Made by a program: the position numbers and the translations under genes | Part shown: in pieces, positions 27,860 through 36,803 of the stretch | Layout: each line of letters begins with the position of its first letter | Position numbering within the stretch: the first letter of the stretch is position 1 | Assembly: GCF_004792295.1 (NCBI RefSeq) | Contig: NZ_SRRY01000001.1 | Location: forward strand, 623,501 to 687,500 | Reading direction: 5' to 3' | DNA from: Pseudoalteromonas sp. MEBiC 03607 | GTDB lineage: Bacteria; Pseudomonadota; Gammaproteobacteria; Enterobacterales; Alteromonadaceae | DNA: 64,000 nt | The notes under the pieces: model-generated | The model's database searches: none | The model's input: the letters and a program-made list of their open reading frames with translations, nothing else | What the model was told of the DNA's origin: nothing

Positions 27860-27892
27860 TGTAATCTTTAATTAAAGATTACACGTGTAATC
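27860..27892. promoter_or_regulatory. Overlapping palindromic operators for the BlaI-like repressor
   Basis: Three half sites: TGTAATC (27860-27866), GATTACA (27877-27883) and TGTAATC (27886-27892). The first two form a perfect 24-bp palindrome (27860-27883); the last two form a perfect 16-bp palindrome (27877-27892). The TGTA/TACA cores resemble BlaI/MecI operators. The sites lie 16-48 bases before the repressor's start codon and would cover its promoter. Binding by this repressor is inferred from position and family. Confidence 0.75.
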
Positions 27893-27912
27893 AATTAATG
27901 CAAACTTTTTTG

Positions 27913-28599
27913 TTAGAGAATGTCACTTTTTTTGATACTGACTATCTGTCCTTCGGGCAAATTTAACGTGGTTAGTGATAGCTGTGCGATATCTGTGCGG
28001 AAAAGGTCGATGACTTTATAGCCACAAAAACGTGCCATTTTACGTATTTGCCGGTTTAAACCTTGTTTTAATACGATGCAAAACTGCGTTTCGTTGACTT
28101 GGGTTACTTCACAAGGGAGGGTTATTTGTTTATCTACTGGCACACCGTTTGCCATTTTTTGACAAAAATAACTATCGAGAGGTTTATCTACGGTGACTAA
28201 ATAGCGTTTGGGTTGATGGTAATCAGGGTGGATCAGTTGATTACAAAATTCACCGTCATTGGTCAAAATTAACAACCCACGAGAGTCCTTGTCGAGCCGG
28301 CCAATTGGATAAACCCGAGTGGTTTTAGGCAGGCTATGGATAAGGCTTGCTGGGTCTGCAGCATTTAATTTGCAATCTATACCAACAGGCTTGTGATACG
28401 CAAAGTAGGTGAGTGGTGCTTTAGTTGAAATTTTTTCGCCAAGCACAATTACATCATCTTGTTCATCAACATGATCTATATGATTTGCAGCACGACCATT
28501 TACTGTTACCTCACCTTGGTCAATCAAGCGCGATGCTTGCTTTCGTGAGCAGACACCTGCATGGGCAATAAATTTGGCGAGTCGCACTTTTTCAGTCAT
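27913..28599 (-). CDS. rluF: 23S rRNA pseudouridine synthase, RluF type
   Basis: A 228-residue enzyme from the ATG at 28599, where the S4-type RNA-binding domain begins (VRLAKFIAHAGVCSRKQASRLI, about 4-25); an in-frame ATG 30 bases earlier adds a residue stretch unlike the family. The catalytic loop is GRLDKDSRGLLILTNDG. GLNRQIRKMARFCGYKV near the end is close to E. coli RluF, which modifies U2604 of 23S rRNA. RluB/RluE-type specificity is less likely. It stands divergent to the small DUF6482 gene. Confidence 0.85.
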   Translation of the reverse strand: MTEKVRLAKFIAHAGVCSRKQASRLIDQGEVTVNGRAANHIDHVDEQDDVIVLGEKISTKAPLTYFAYHKPVGIDCKLNAADPASLIHSLPKTTRVYPIGRLDKDSRGLLILTNDGEFCNQLIHPDYHQPKRYLVTVDKPLDSYFCQKMANGVPVDKQITLPCEVTQVNETQFCIVLKQGLNRQIRKMARFCGYKVIDLFRTDIAQLSLTTLNLPEGQIVSIKKSDIL

Positions 28600-28679
28600 G
28601 GATGCTTTTTGTACAATTAATTTGATCACAGTATACCAAAATCACGTATAAATAGTTCCACCACCAAAGAGGAACGCAC

Positions 28680-28985
28680 ATGCCTATCAAGTTATCAGAG
28701 CTTGCAGATCATCAGCCACTGCAAAAAGTTATCCTTCATTCGTTGGAAATGGCGCTGTATCAAGTGTCTGTGGTAATTAATAACGTTGAGTATTATGTTA
28801 CTGATGAGAAAGGTGAATTTATACGAGATCTCAGTCCGTTGCATATTCAAAAGCGCCTAGATCATTTAAGTTACGGTGATATGGTTTTACGCCACACCAG
28901 TGCTTATGACGAAATGTGCGGTCAGCCAGAAAAATTGGCCAGCAATATGCTCGAAGTACCCTATGGTAAGAACCACTTATACTGA
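28680..28985 (+). CDS. DUF6482 family small protein
   Basis: A 101-residue soluble protein with ALYQVSVVINNVEYYVTDEKG in the middle and RHTSAYDEMCGQP toward the end, which I associate with DUF6482, a family without assigned function. No signal peptide or membrane segment. The GAGGAAC ribosome-binding site is 6-7 bases before the ATG at 28680. Family assignment is from memory of the pattern. Confidence 0.7.
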   Translation: MPIKLSELADHQPLQKVILHSLEMALYQVSVVINNVEYYVTDEKGEFIRDLSPLHIQKRLDHLSYGDMVLRHTSAYDEMCGQPEKLASNMLEVPYGKNHLY

Positions 28986-29032
28986 TTAACGAGATAAGCG
29001 TATACTGAGTCATAACATTTTATAGGTATGCT

Positions 29033-29446
29033 ATGTATCAATTAAAAAGTGATGACTCAGCTGACTTAAATAACCAGCTAAGAGAACATGTTGTTGCCTA
29101 CAATGCGGCACATTTTAATGCTGAACGTATCCCCGTTGGTTTCAAGTTTGTTAATAAGCATAACACCGTTGTGGCGGGTATTCATGGCCAAGTATTTGGT
29201 AACTGGCTGCTAATTAGTTGGCTTTGGTGTGATGATAAAACGCGTGGTAAAGGGCTTGCAACCCGCTTACTAACGGAATTAGAGAGCAAAGCTAAAGCGC
29301 TTGGCGCAAACACTGCACAACTCGATACACTCGATTTCCAAGCCAAACCCTTTTACGAAAAAAACGGCTACCAAGTTAAATATGAAATGAGTAATTACCC
29401 ACTCGATGGTTGCCGTTATTTTATGGAAAAATCTTTGTTTACTTAG
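29033..29446 (+). CDS. GNAT family N-acetyltransferase
   Basis: A 137-residue single-domain acetyltransferase. The acetyl-CoA pyrophosphate loop is KTRGKGLATRLL (about residues 69-80). LDTLDFQAKPFYEKNGYQV (about 104-122) is the usual beta5-alpha4 region with the conserved tyrosine. The substrate cannot be predicted. The last eight bases overlap the 3' end of the convergent HopJ-family gene. Confidence 0.88.
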   Translation: MYQLKSDDSADLNNQLREHVVAYNAAHFNAERIPVGFKFVNKHNTVVAGIHGQVFGNWLLISWLWCDDKTRGKGLATRLLTELESKAKALGANTAQLDTLDFQAKPFYEKNGYQVKYEMSNYPLDGCRYFMEKSLFT

Positions 29447-29798
29447 CTTTCAGTACTTCTTGCTCGGTAAAAGTAACTCCTAAAAAAGGAGTTGCTTCAG
29501 GAGCAAGCATAAAGGTGCGAATGTTCATGTGGTCTTGCCCTTCAGGATTCTTCAGCACATCATCACGATAAAACGCGCCAAAACAATCTAGGGTATTTTG
29601 TTTGCTTAGTTGGTTAAGTTTTGCAAAGGCGAAAATTTTACATGAGCCATTATTTTCATTTGCTGCACTTATCAATCCATGATTGTTAAAGCCACTAGGA
29701 GTGAAATGGTAGTTACTCTCTATCACAGCCATTGTATCCTTAAACTCTAACTGCTGTGGCGTGTTAGCTAATTTCGATAAGAAATCGTTAAGTGTCAT
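29439..29798 (-). CDS. HopJ-family small protein
   Basis: A 119-residue protein matching the HopJ family: LEFKDTMAVIESNYHFTPSGFNNH (about 18-41), then CGAFYRDDVL-like and GQDHMNIRTFM blocks. The family was named after a Pseudomonas syringae type III effector, but it is common in bacteria with no type III system. No secretion genes lie here, so the name should not be taken as a function. It starts 9 bases after the neighbouring retropepsin-like gene ends on the same strand. Confidence 0.82.
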   Translation of the reverse strand: MTLNDFLSKLANTPQQLEFKDTMAVIESNYHFTPSGFNNHGLISAANENNGSCKIFAFAKLNQLSKQNTLDCFGAFYRDDVLKNPEGQDHMNIRTFMLAPEATPFLGVTFTEQEVLKAK

Positions 29799-29807
29799 TA
29801 CCTGTCC

Positions 29808-30923
29808 TTAATAGTTATCTTTTATCAACTCTAACTCATTCACTTGTTGATTGATATTAAACTTAAAATTCTCTAAGAAGTTCATACCTAGCAAACCATA
29901 ACTGCCATGACTTTTAAGTACTAGAACATCGAAGTTATAGAGCCGCTGTTGACCGATTTGAAAAGAGTGTACTTGATAATGCTGCGCTTCAACGAGTCCA
30001 TTTGCGGTATTTACTTGCATAGTACCAAGATAATGGGCGGGTTCTTTTAGTTGTTCTAGCAGTGATTGCGTTAATACCGTAAAGCTTGCGCCAGTGTCTA
30101 TCATTAGCTTAGCGTCGGTATCGTCATTGATTATGCTATTAACTAAATAATGTGAGCCATGTGGGATGAGAGGCACAACCTCAACCCCTGCTAATGCTTG
30201 CTGTATCAAACGATATAATTCGTCAGCTTCTTGCTTATGCTCATGGTTTTCAGGAAGTTGCTCAAGCGCAATTTGGCTTGCGACTAAGTCACCTAGGTGA
30301 AAATAAGCCTGCGCTTGAACTAATAAATAAAAGGTGTTTTGCGGCATATAATCTAGCCATTGTTGGCTGTGATTGAGAAGTTCTTGCCAGTTTTGTTCTT
30401 CAATCAATGACTCTGCTTTTAACTTTGTTAGCTCCGAAATTCTCTTCGCGAATCGCGCTTGCTTACTTTTTCCAAGCTGATTATGTAAAGCCATTAAACT
30501 AATAATTCCCTGTTGAACATGGCCCTGATTGATCATTCGTTTTGCATCGAGTTCTAACATTGATACATCATAAGGGTGACTATTCAAAAAGGCAGTTAAA
30601 AATTGCTCGCTAAGTTCGTCATCATGGTGGGATAGCCAAGACTCAAGTTGCTGTTGCCAAGCACGCTTTAATTGCAGTGCAAAGCTTGGGTTATTTTCTA
30701 AAAGTTGCGTGTACTCAAGAACTGCTTCATCAAATAGATTATTGCGAAATAAGGCGACTGCATGTTGAAACTTCTCTGGCAACCTCGTTACTTTACTGGG
30801 CTTTATAACAGTGTTTTTTTCAGTTAGCTTCTCAGCTGATCGTTTATAATTATCATATTGCCATAGGAAATAGCCATTAAGGCTAAGAGAGCACACGAGT
30901 AGTAACTTTAGTAGATAATTCAC
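29808..30923 (-). CDS. Retropepsin-like aspartic protease with helical-repeat region
   Basis: A 371-residue protein. A hydrophobic N-terminal segment (about 4-22) should anchor it facing the periplasm. Residues about 45-230 are TPR-like helical repeats. The C-terminal domain (about 250-365) is a single-lobed clan AA protease: LMIDTGASFTVL carries the catalytic Asp in DTGA, and LLGMNFLENF is the family's second motif (hydrophobic-hydrophobic-GMNFL). Such proteases must dimerise to be active. Target unknown; probably cotranscribed with the HopJ-family gene downstream. Confidence 0.85.
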   Translation of the reverse strand: MNYLLKLLLVCSLSLNGYFLWQYDNYKRSAEKLTEKNTVIKPSKVTRLPEKFQHAVALFRNNLFDEAVLEYTQLLENNPSFALQLKRAWQQQLESWLSHHDDELSEQFLTAFLNSHPYDVSMLELDAKRMINQGHVQQGIISLMALHNQLGKSKQARFAKRISELTKLKAESLIEEQNWQELLNHSQQWLDYMPQNTFYLLVQAQAYFHLGDLVASQIALEQLPENHEHKQEADELYRLIQQALAGVEVVPLIPHGSHYLVNSIINDDTDAKLMIDTGASFTVLTQSLLEQLKEPAHYLGTMQVNTANGLVEAQHYQVHSFQIGQQRLYNFDVLVLKSHGSYGLLGMNFLENFKFNINQQVNELELIKDNY

Positions 30924-31044
30924 TTGTGCCTTCGCCTTACTTAACTAATTAATTTTCCATACGAGAAGTCTAGGCACATTTAAATTTAACACTGCCATGT
31001 ATCTTCCATACTTTATTAAGCATAAAACAAATTACAAAAATTGG

Positions 31045-31755
31045 TTACTTTTTAACTAAATGATTCAATAAAAAGATATCGTTAATTTCGATGTCAGCTA
31101 ATCCCTTGTATTTGTAATTTGCTGCCTGATTATTCAACCAAACACTTTGACAGCCAGCGTTATTTGCACCTTGAACATCTGTGTCGAGACTATCGCCAAT
31201 ATGCAAAATCTCTTTGTGAGCTACATTTAGCTTTTCTGCTGCAATGTCGAATAAGCCGGGATGGGGCTTCGCTTTACCATGAGGGCCTGCCTGTAAGACA
31301 AGTTCGAATACCCCTTTGAGGTTAAACTTGTCGACTTCGACATTGCCATTGGTTATTGCTATTAAGCGAAATTGTTTGCTGAGAGCTTTTAATAGCTCTA
31401 ACACTTCTTTTGATACAGTAATTTGGCTGCGGGCATCTGCAAATGCTTGATAGGCGTTGTTAGCATGTTGTTGTGCTAAATCATTTTTAAACCCCAGATC
31501 GTGCATGGCATAGAGTAGTGCCGCACGTCGCCAGCGAGTCACATCGTCAATGAGGCTTGGATCTAGCGCTAAGGCTTTGTCACGACAATAAAGCCAATAC
31601 TGCGTGTCATTAGTTGGCCATTCTGGCAGCTTTGCTAAATAATCAGCTTGCGCTTGTAAAGCTGATTTTATAATCGGATGGTTGTTATAAAGTGTGTCAT
31701 CTAAATCAAAACTTAAAACATTAACAGGTGATAAAGCACGGTTAAAACGGATCAT
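31045..31755 (-). CDS. yigB: HAD-family phosphatase, YigB type
   Basis: A 236-residue HAD-IA hydrolase: motif I is FDLDDTLY with D17 and D19, motif II ITNGNVE, motif III KPHPGLF and motif IV HIGDSLDTDVQGANNAG. In E. coli YigB is one of the phosphatases acting on the riboflavin intermediate 5-amino-6-(5-phosphoribitylamino)uracil. Assignment to YigB rests also on position: it follows xerC by 12 bases as in E. coli. It is the last gene of the lptM-lysA-dapF-DUF484-xerC-yigB run. Confidence 0.9.
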   Translation of the reverse strand: MIRFNRALSPVNVLSFDLDDTLYNNHPIIKSALQAQADYLAKLPEWPTNDTQYWLYCRDKALALDPSLIDDVTRWRRAALLYAMHDLGFKNDLAQQHANNAYQAFADARSQITVSKEVLELLKALSKQFRLIAITNGNVEVDKFNLKGVFELVLQAGPHGKAKPHPGLFDIAAEKLNVAHKEILHIGDSLDTDVQGANNAGCQSVWLNNQAANYKYKGLADIEINDIFLLNHLVKK

Positions 31756-31767
31756 AATTACTAAGTA

Positions 31768-32721
31768 TTACTCTGGAGTTGAGCGCTTTTTAGCGCGTGG
31801 ATGAGTGTTATCATAAACTTTGGCTAGATGCTGAAAATCAAGGTGTGTATACACTTGTGTTGCCGATAAACTGCTGTGCCCTAATAGTTCCTGAACGGCA
31901 CGTAGATCACCAGACGATTCTAAAATATGCGAAGCAAATGAGTGGCGAAGTTTATGTGGATGAACTTGCGAGCTGATCCCTTGTTTTATTCCCCACTCTT
32001 GCATACGGAGGCGAACTTGACGAACTGAAATGCGTTTTTTTTGGCTGCTTAAAAAAATAGCCGTTTCATCTGGGTGTGCAAATTGTGGACGAATTTTTAA
32101 CCAAGATTTTAAAGCGTTTAATGCTTTGCTACCTACAGGCAATAAACGCTCTTTATTGCCTTTACCACGCACTAAAATTTCACCTTCAGTGGTGTTTATA
32201 TCTTGTATGTTAGCGCCAACTAACTCGCTAATCCTTAACCCTGATGAATACATCAATTCCATCATGGCTTTGTCACGTATTGTTAGTGGTTCTTCACCTT
32301 CTAGTTCTAATAGCTTTGCCATTTGATCAACGTCTAAATTTTTAGGCAATGGCTTGGAAAACTTTGGCCCTTTTATAGCCTCAGCTGGGTTATGGTAGTG
32401 AACGTGATTTTCAATCTTTTTAGTTTTAAGAAACTTGTAGAGGCTACGAATGCAACTAAGCTTTAAGCTAATTGTGCGGCCACTCAGTTGTTTGCCTCGT
32501 AGTTGCATACTGTAACGGCGAATATGCTCACCTTGAACAGCAAACCAGTTTTCACAGAGTTTACTAAAGTATAATGCTGCAAAGCCTAATTGACTTGTGT
32601 ATTGGTTGACTGTGTGTGCTGAGTATTGCTTTTCGTAGCGTAAATAATCTGCAAAAAGTTGGATAGGTGTGCGCCAAGCATCACTTAATTCATCAATATT
32701 TGGCGTCGTCACATCGCTCAT
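31768..32721 (-). CDS. xerC: Site-specific tyrosine recombinase XerC
   Basis: A 317-residue recombinase that, with XerD, resolves chromosome dimers at dif. The SAM-like N-terminal domain (about 15-105) precedes the catalytic domain. The catalytic set is R163 (SGLRISEL), K187 (GKGNKER), H256 and R259 (HPHKLRHSF), H282 (GHSSLSATQ) and Y291 (VYTHLDF). Its place after DUF484 with a 4-base overlap is the conserved chromosomal context; it is not an integron or phage integrase. No dif site was seen here. Confidence 0.96.
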   Translation of the reverse strand: MSDVTTPNIDELSDAWRTPIQLFADYLRYEKQYSAHTVNQYTSQLGFAALYFSKLCENWFAVQGEHIRRYSMQLRGKQLSGRTISLKLSCIRSLYKFLKTKKIENHVHYHNPAEAIKGPKFSKPLPKNLDVDQMAKLLELEGEEPLTIRDKAMMELMYSSGLRISELVGANIQDINTTEGEILVRGKGNKERLLPVGSKALNALKSWLKIRPQFAHPDETAIFLSSQKKRISVRQVRLRMQEWGIKQGISSQVHPHKLRHSFASHILESSGDLRAVQELLGHSSLSATQVYTHLDFQHLAKVYDNTHPRAKKRSTPE

Positions 32722-33329
32722 GCAAGTTCCAATAACCGCAGTTGCAATGAGCGAACAAACTCAAGTACGAAAAAGCTATCTTTAGCGGGCTCAAAGTGGT
32801 TTACATCATGACTACCAAACGCCAATATGGCGACAGGATGTGCGGTGTTTCCGATCAGGTAAAGGGCAGTTGACTGTATTGAACCAGAAAATAGTAAATC
32901 GCATTCTTGTTGGTTGATACGACCTAAATAAATGCCATCGTTTTGTAGTCGATGAGTTATTAAATCATCAAACTTCTTTTCATATTTCACTAAGTGACAT
33001 TCATTAATTAGTGGGTTGGTACATATAATGTTACGCAGATTGATGGCGAGCGTTTTAAAGTCGTAATTAGTCCATAGTTGGCGATGACATTCGCTGAACA
33101 GGCGGTAGATTAATTCGTTTTCTTTTGCTTGCTCAAGAAGTTGATCAATCTTATTTTTCAAAAATGTATTATGTTCACGGAGCTGGCGCTGTTGAATATG
33201 AACCAGTGAGGTTGCTCCAGCAGCTTGTTGATGCAGTTCAATGTCAGCGAGTAACTCTGGCTGTTTAATGAAAAAATCAGGGTTTTCAGTTAGGTATTGT
33301 GCAATTTGTTGTTCTGTTAGTTTGCTCAT
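32718..33329 (-). CDS. DUF484 family protein (YigA-like)
   Basis: A 203-residue GAF-like protein of the DUF484 family, found between dapF and xerC in most gammaproteobacteria. The N-terminal [25 protein letters not shown] (about 8-32) and [14 protein letters not shown] are diagnostic. A helical linker precedes a C-terminal GAF-like domain (about 85-200). The function is unknown. It overlaps both neighbours by four bases, so translation is coupled across dapF-DUF484-xerC. Confidence 0.9.
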   Translation of the reverse strand: MSKLTEQQIAQYLTENPDFFIKQPELLADIELHQQAAGATSLVHIQQRQLREHNTFLKNKIDQLLEQAKENELIYRLFSECHRQLWTNYDFKTLAINLRNIICTNPLINECHLVKYEKKFDDLITHRLQNDGIYLGRINQQECDLLFSGSIQSTALYLIGNTAHPVAILAFGSHDVNHFEPAKDSFFVLEFVRSLQLRLLELA

Positions 33330-34156
33330 AATGCCACTTGTCCATCAAAAACATGTTCAGCAGGGCCAGTCATTCTTACTGGATGTCCTTCACCTTGCCA
33401 GCGAACTTGCAAGCTTCCACCGGGTAAATCTACTTGCACTGTGTTGGCAAGCTTATTTTGTACTTGACCAATAACGACAGCTGCACAGGCACCTGTTCCA
33501 CATGCTAAGGTTTCGCTTACACCTCGCTCCCAGACTCTAAGTTTAATATGATCTTGAGAAATTACCTGCATAAAACCAACATTGGCTCGTTGTGGAAAAC
33601 GCTCGTGATTTTCAAGCAGTGGCCCTAAAGTGTTCACTTCGGCGGTATGAATATCATCGACTTCTAACACGCAATGTGGATTACCCATAGAAACTGCACC
33701 ACTGAAAACCGTGTGCTCTTCTGTGCGGATGATATAGGTCAACTCACGTTTACTGGCTTTTAATGGTATTTTGTTTGGTTCAAAGTTTGGGTGGCCCATG
33801 TTGACTGTAACTTGGCCATCTTTTTCAATGTATAAAGTCAAGTTACCTGATTTAGTTGAAACCGAAATTTTATGCTTGTTAGTGAGACCTTTCATGCGCA
33901 CAAAACGGGCAAAACAACGAGCGCCGTTGCCACATTGTTCTACTTCGTTACCGTCAGCATTGAAAATTCGGTAATGAAAATCTAAATCGGGAGAATAAGG
34001 GGCTTCAACCATGAGTAGTTGGTCAAAGCCTATGCCGAAATGGCGATCTGCCAGTTTCTTTATTTGGTCACGAGATAAGAAAACATTTTGAGTGATGTTA
34101 TCAATAACGACAAAGTCATTACCTAGGCCGTGCATTTTTGAGAAATTAACTAACAT
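33326..34156 (-). CDS. dapF: Diaminopimelate epimerase (DapF)
   Basis: A 276-residue enzyme that interconverts LL- and meso-diaminopimelate, serving lysine and peptidoglycan synthesis. The two catalytic cysteines are C75 (EQCGNGARC) and C219 (LACGTGAC), matching the E. coli positions closely. The start [15 protein letters not shown] is the family's usual one. It lies 64 bases after lysA and overlaps the DUF484 gene by four bases. Confidence 0.97.
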   Translation of the reverse strand: MLVNFSKMHGLGNDFVVIDNITQNVFLSRDQIKKLADRHFGIGFDQLLMVEAPYSPDLDFHYRIFNADGNEVEQCGNGARCFARFVRMKGLTNKHKISVSTKSGNLTLYIEKDGQVTVNMGHPNFEPNKIPLKASKRELTYIIRTEEHTVFSGAVSMGNPHCVLEVDDIHTAEVNTLGPLLENHERFPQRANVGFMQVISQDHIKLRVWERGVSETLACGTGACAAVVIGQVQNKLANTVQVDLPGGSLQVRWQGEGHPVRMTGPAEHVFDGQVAL

Positions 34157-34220
34157 AACGCTCTAATTCAGGATTGCTCTGAGCTAATCATGCCACAGAG
34201 CTGCCCGGTTATAAAAACGT

Positions 34221-35474
34221 TTATGGTAAAATTTTCTCGCCTTGCCATAGGCTTTCTAAGGTTTCACGTTGACGAATTAAATGACTTTGTTGGCCATCCA
34301 CCATAATTTCCGCAACACGAGGGCGCGAGTTATAGTTTGAGCTCATGGTAAAACCATATGCGCCTGCACTGCGCTGTGCCAGTAAGTCGCCTGCTTGAAG
34401 TGCTAGTTGACGATCTTTACCTAAGAAGTCTCCGGTTTCACAAACTGGGCCTACAATGTCGTAGTTGTGAGTTGGCGTATCATCTTCACGAGGTTCAACC
34501 GGCACAATATTTTGCCAAGCCTGATAAAGAGATGGGCGAAGCATATCGTTCATACCCGCATCAACAATAGCAAAATACTTGCCTTGGTTTTGCTTAATAA
34601 ACTCAACTTTGGTGACTAATATGCCGGCGTTGGCAGCAATTGCACGGCCAGGCTCAAAAATTAGTTCCAAGTCTTGATAATCAGCTAAGCGTGCGGTGAT
34701 TTTGTCTACATATTCACTTGGGTGAGGTGGCGTTTCGCCGTTATAAGGCACACCCAATCCGCCACCAATATCAAGGTGTGAAAGTGTTATGCCAACGGCT
34801 TTTAATTCTTCGATAAGAGTTAGTACTTTTTCAAGTGCAGCTAAAAAAGGTTTAATTTCTGTTAGCTGTGAACCAATGTGGCAATCGACACCGGTAATTT
34901 TTAAACCCGGTAATGATGCCGCATGTTGGTAAACTGTCACTGCAGTTTGAATATCAATACCAAATTTATTCTCTTTTAAACCTGTTGAGATATAAGGATG
35001 CGTTTTAGCATCAATATCAGGGTTTACACGAATCGAAATAGGTGCCACAAGGTTTAGTGACGTCGCCACCTCAGAAATACGCTCTAGTTCTGCGACAGAT
35101 TCAACGTTAAAACACTTGATCCCCAATTTAAGTGCATACGTTATTTCATCAGCGGTTTTTGCAACGCCAGAAAATACCACTTTACTGGCATCTCCACCTG
35201 CTTCGATAACGCGTGCAAGCTCACCTTTCGACACGATGTCAAAGCCAGAGCCAAGACGGGCTAAAATATTGAGCACGGCAATATTTGAGTTGGCTTTTAC
35301 AGCATAACACACCAAGCTTTTATGTGACTTTGCTGCATCAGCAAAGGCACGGTAATGGCGCTCAAATGTTTTACGCGAATAGATATAACACGGTGTACCG
35401 TATTGTTCTGCCAGCTCTTTGACAGCGATGTCTTCAGCGAACAGCTGATTATTATTGTAGTTAAAAAAGTCCAT
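34221..35474 (-). CDS. lysA: Diaminopimelate decarboxylase (LysA)
   Basis: A 417-residue fold-type III PLP enzyme making lysine from meso-diaminopimelate. PLP lysine K60 lies in CYAVKANSN. Other sites visible are HIGSQL, the glycine-rich phosphate loop GGGLGVPY, EPGRAI and GPVCETGD, the last carrying the active-site cysteine from the second subunit. The start codon directly abuts the stop of the small lipoprotein gene upstream. No lysine riboswitch precedes it, so any lysine control would act upstream of lptM. Adjacent dapF supplies its substrate. Confidence 0.97.
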   Translation of the reverse strand: MDFFNYNNNQLFAEDIAVKELAEQYGTPCYIYSRKTFERHYRAFADAAKSHKSLVCYAVKANSNIAVLNILARLGSGFDIVSKGELARVIEAGGDASKVVFSGVAKTADEITYALKLGIKCFNVESVAELERISEVATSLNLVAPISIRVNPDIDAKTHPYISTGLKENKFGIDIQTAVTVYQHAASLPGLKITGVDCHIGSQLTEIKPFLAALEKVLTLIEELKAVGITLSHLDIGGGLGVPYNGETPPHPSEYVDKITARLADYQDLELIFEPGRAIAANAGILVTKVEFIKQNQGKYFAIVDAGMNDMLRPSLYQAWQNIVPVEPREDDTPTHNYDIVGPVCETGDFLGKDRQLALQAGDLLAQRSAGAYGFTMSSNYNSRPRVAEIMVDGQQSHLIRQRETLESLWQGEKILP

Positions 35475-35654
35475 CTATTGGTCCTGTTTTTGCTCTGGTT
35501 GTTCGGATGGATCAGCCTGTGGCTGAGATTCTTTAGGCTGTGCAGTATCATCTGGTAGATAAAGAGCACCACTTTGTCCACATCCTGCTAGGGTTAGAAG
35601 TAGGGCGCTAAGTGGTAAGATTGTTTTTAATTTTTGGCTATGAGTCTCTTTCAT
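35475..35654 (-). CDS. lptM: Small lipoprotein LptM (YifL family)
   Basis: A 59-residue protein read from the sequence: start ATG at 35654-35652, stop TAG at 35477-35475. After KLKTILPLSALLLTLAGC the lipidated cysteine is residue 25, followed by GQSGALYLPDD, the conserved LptM segment. The tail is Gln/Pro/Glu-rich. In E. coli LptM (YifL) helps oxidative maturation of the LPS translocon LptD. The position between cyaY and the lysA/dapF genes is the conserved one. The next gene, lysA, begins at the very next base. Confidence 0.88.
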   Translation of the reverse strand: MKETHSQKLKTILPLSALLLTLAGCGQSGALYLPDDTAQPKESQPQADPSEQPEQKQDQ

Positions 35655-35802
35655 TAGATTAATACGATTGCTGGCTTTATAATCGCAGAGTAACAGAATA
35701 TTTAAAAAATGCAGCTATTCGCGGATGAATTTATTCCTGTTACACTTGTTGTACACAATCTGCCCCCAGATCTAGGCTTAAAGCCAGTTAAAGGACATTA
35801 AA

Positions 35803-36126
35803 ATGACTGATCATGAATACCACACACTAGCCGATGCATTAATGCTAACTATTGAAGAGCAAATCGATGAATGTGATGCCGACTTAGATTATGAATCAGC
35901 GTCAGGTATTTTAGAAATCATCTTCCCAGATCGCAGTAAAATAGTGATCAACAAGCAAGCACCACTTCATCAAGTGTGGGTTGCGACGAAATTTAATGGT
36001 CACCATTTTGAACTACGCGATGATAAGTGGATTGATAACCGCTCGGGTGCTGAGTTTTGGCAATTTATGTGTGATGCAGCAACACGTCAAGCGGGCCAAC
36101 CTATTGAGTGGCGCTCAGAGCTATGA
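35803..36126 (+). CDS. cyaY: Frataxin-like iron-sulfur assembly protein CyaY
   Basis: A 107-residue bacterial frataxin. The acidic first helix ([18 protein letters not shown]) binds iron; [27 protein letters not shown] forms the sheet, and the C-terminal helix is [12 protein letters not shown]. It modulates IscS-dependent iron-sulfur assembly in the cytosol. It is divergent from lptM-lysA, as in E. coli, and its stop codon overlaps the next gene's start (ATGA). Confidence 0.95.
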   Translation: MTDHEYHTLADALMLTIEEQIDECDADLDYESASGILEIIFPDRSKIVINKQAPLHQVWVATKFNGHHFELRDDKWIDNRSGAEFWQFMCDAATRQAGQPIEWRSEL

Positions 36127-36779
36127 GTTTAGAGTTTGTCGAATACCCAGCACAGAGTGACCACAAAGCAACTGTTATTTGGTTACATGGGTTAGGTGAT
36201 TCTGGTGATGGTTTTGCGCCAGTTGCACCACAGCTAGCACTTCCAGCTGAGCTTGGGGTGCGTTTCGTATTTCCGCATGCACCTGTGCAACTGGTCACCA
36301 TTAATGGTGGTATGGCAATGCGCTCTTGGTACGATATTAAATCGATGGATTTAGATAAACGTGCTGATGAACAAGGTGTGCGTGACTCGGCTGCAAAAGT
36401 GGCTGAGCTTATTGACCAAGAAATTGCAAAAGGGATTGCTGCAAACAAAATTATTCTTGCAGGTTTTTCGCAAGGAGGGGTGGTATCGCTACACTTAGCG
36501 CCGCGACTCGATTATAAATTAGCGGGTGTAATGGCACTATCAACTTACATGTGTGTACCAGCTAAATTAGCCGATGAAACCAAGCAACAAGGGTTAAATA
36601 TATTTATGGCGCATGGTCGATTTGACGATGTGGTACCGCATAGCGCTGGCAGGCAAGCATTTACTGTACTTAGCGCTAATAACATGGAAGTAAGCTGGCA
36701 AGACTACCCGATGGCGCATCAAGTTTGTGGTGAAGAACTTATGGCTATCCGTGAGTGGTTAATTGCTCGCCTGAGTTAA
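36123..36779 (+). CDS. Alpha/beta-hydrolase carboxylesterase (phospholipase/carboxylesterase family)
   Basis: A 218-residue cytosolic esterase of the family that includes acyl-protein thioesterases. The start is the ATG at 36123, which overlaps the cyaY stop; a GTG at 36108 is also in frame but lies inside cya[13 protein letters not shown] forms the oxyanion loop, the nucleophile is S116 in GFSQGG, the acid is in HGRFDDVVP, and the histidine is in [10 protein letters not shown] near the end. It acts on small esters or thioesters; the substrate is unknown. Confidence 0.9.
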   Translation: MSLEFVEYPAQSDHKATVIWLHGLGDSGDGFAPVAPQLALPAELGVRFVFPHAPVQLVTINGGMAMRSWYDIKSMDLDKRADEQGVRDSAAKVAELIDQEIAKGIAANKIILAGFSQGGVVSLHLAPRLDYKLAGVMALSTYMCVPAKLADETKQQGLNIFMAHGRFDDVVPHSAGRQAFTVLSANNMEVSWQDYPMAHQVCGEELMAIREWLIARLS

Positions 36780-36803
36780 TTTTTGGTTGTGAAGGGGCCA
36801 AAC

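Noticed and set aside
29439..29798. Type III secretion effector
   Set aside because: The HopJ name is historical. No secretion apparatus, chaperone or hrp-like promoter is here, and the family is widespread in bacteria without type III systems.
31768..32721. Tyrosine recombinase as part of a mobile element or integron
   Set aside because: Sequence and the dapF-DUF484-xerC-yigB context identify chromosomal XerC; no attachment repeats or cargo genes are present.
35297..35581. 94-codon minus-strand frame across the lysA start
   Set aside because: It is the wrong frame; the correct frame over 35475-35654 encodes the LptM lipoprotein, and lysA occupies the rest.
35475..35802. Lysine riboswitch controlling lysA
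   Set aside because: lysA directly abuts lptM, and the 148 bases before lptM are too short and lack the motif set of the lysine riboswitch.
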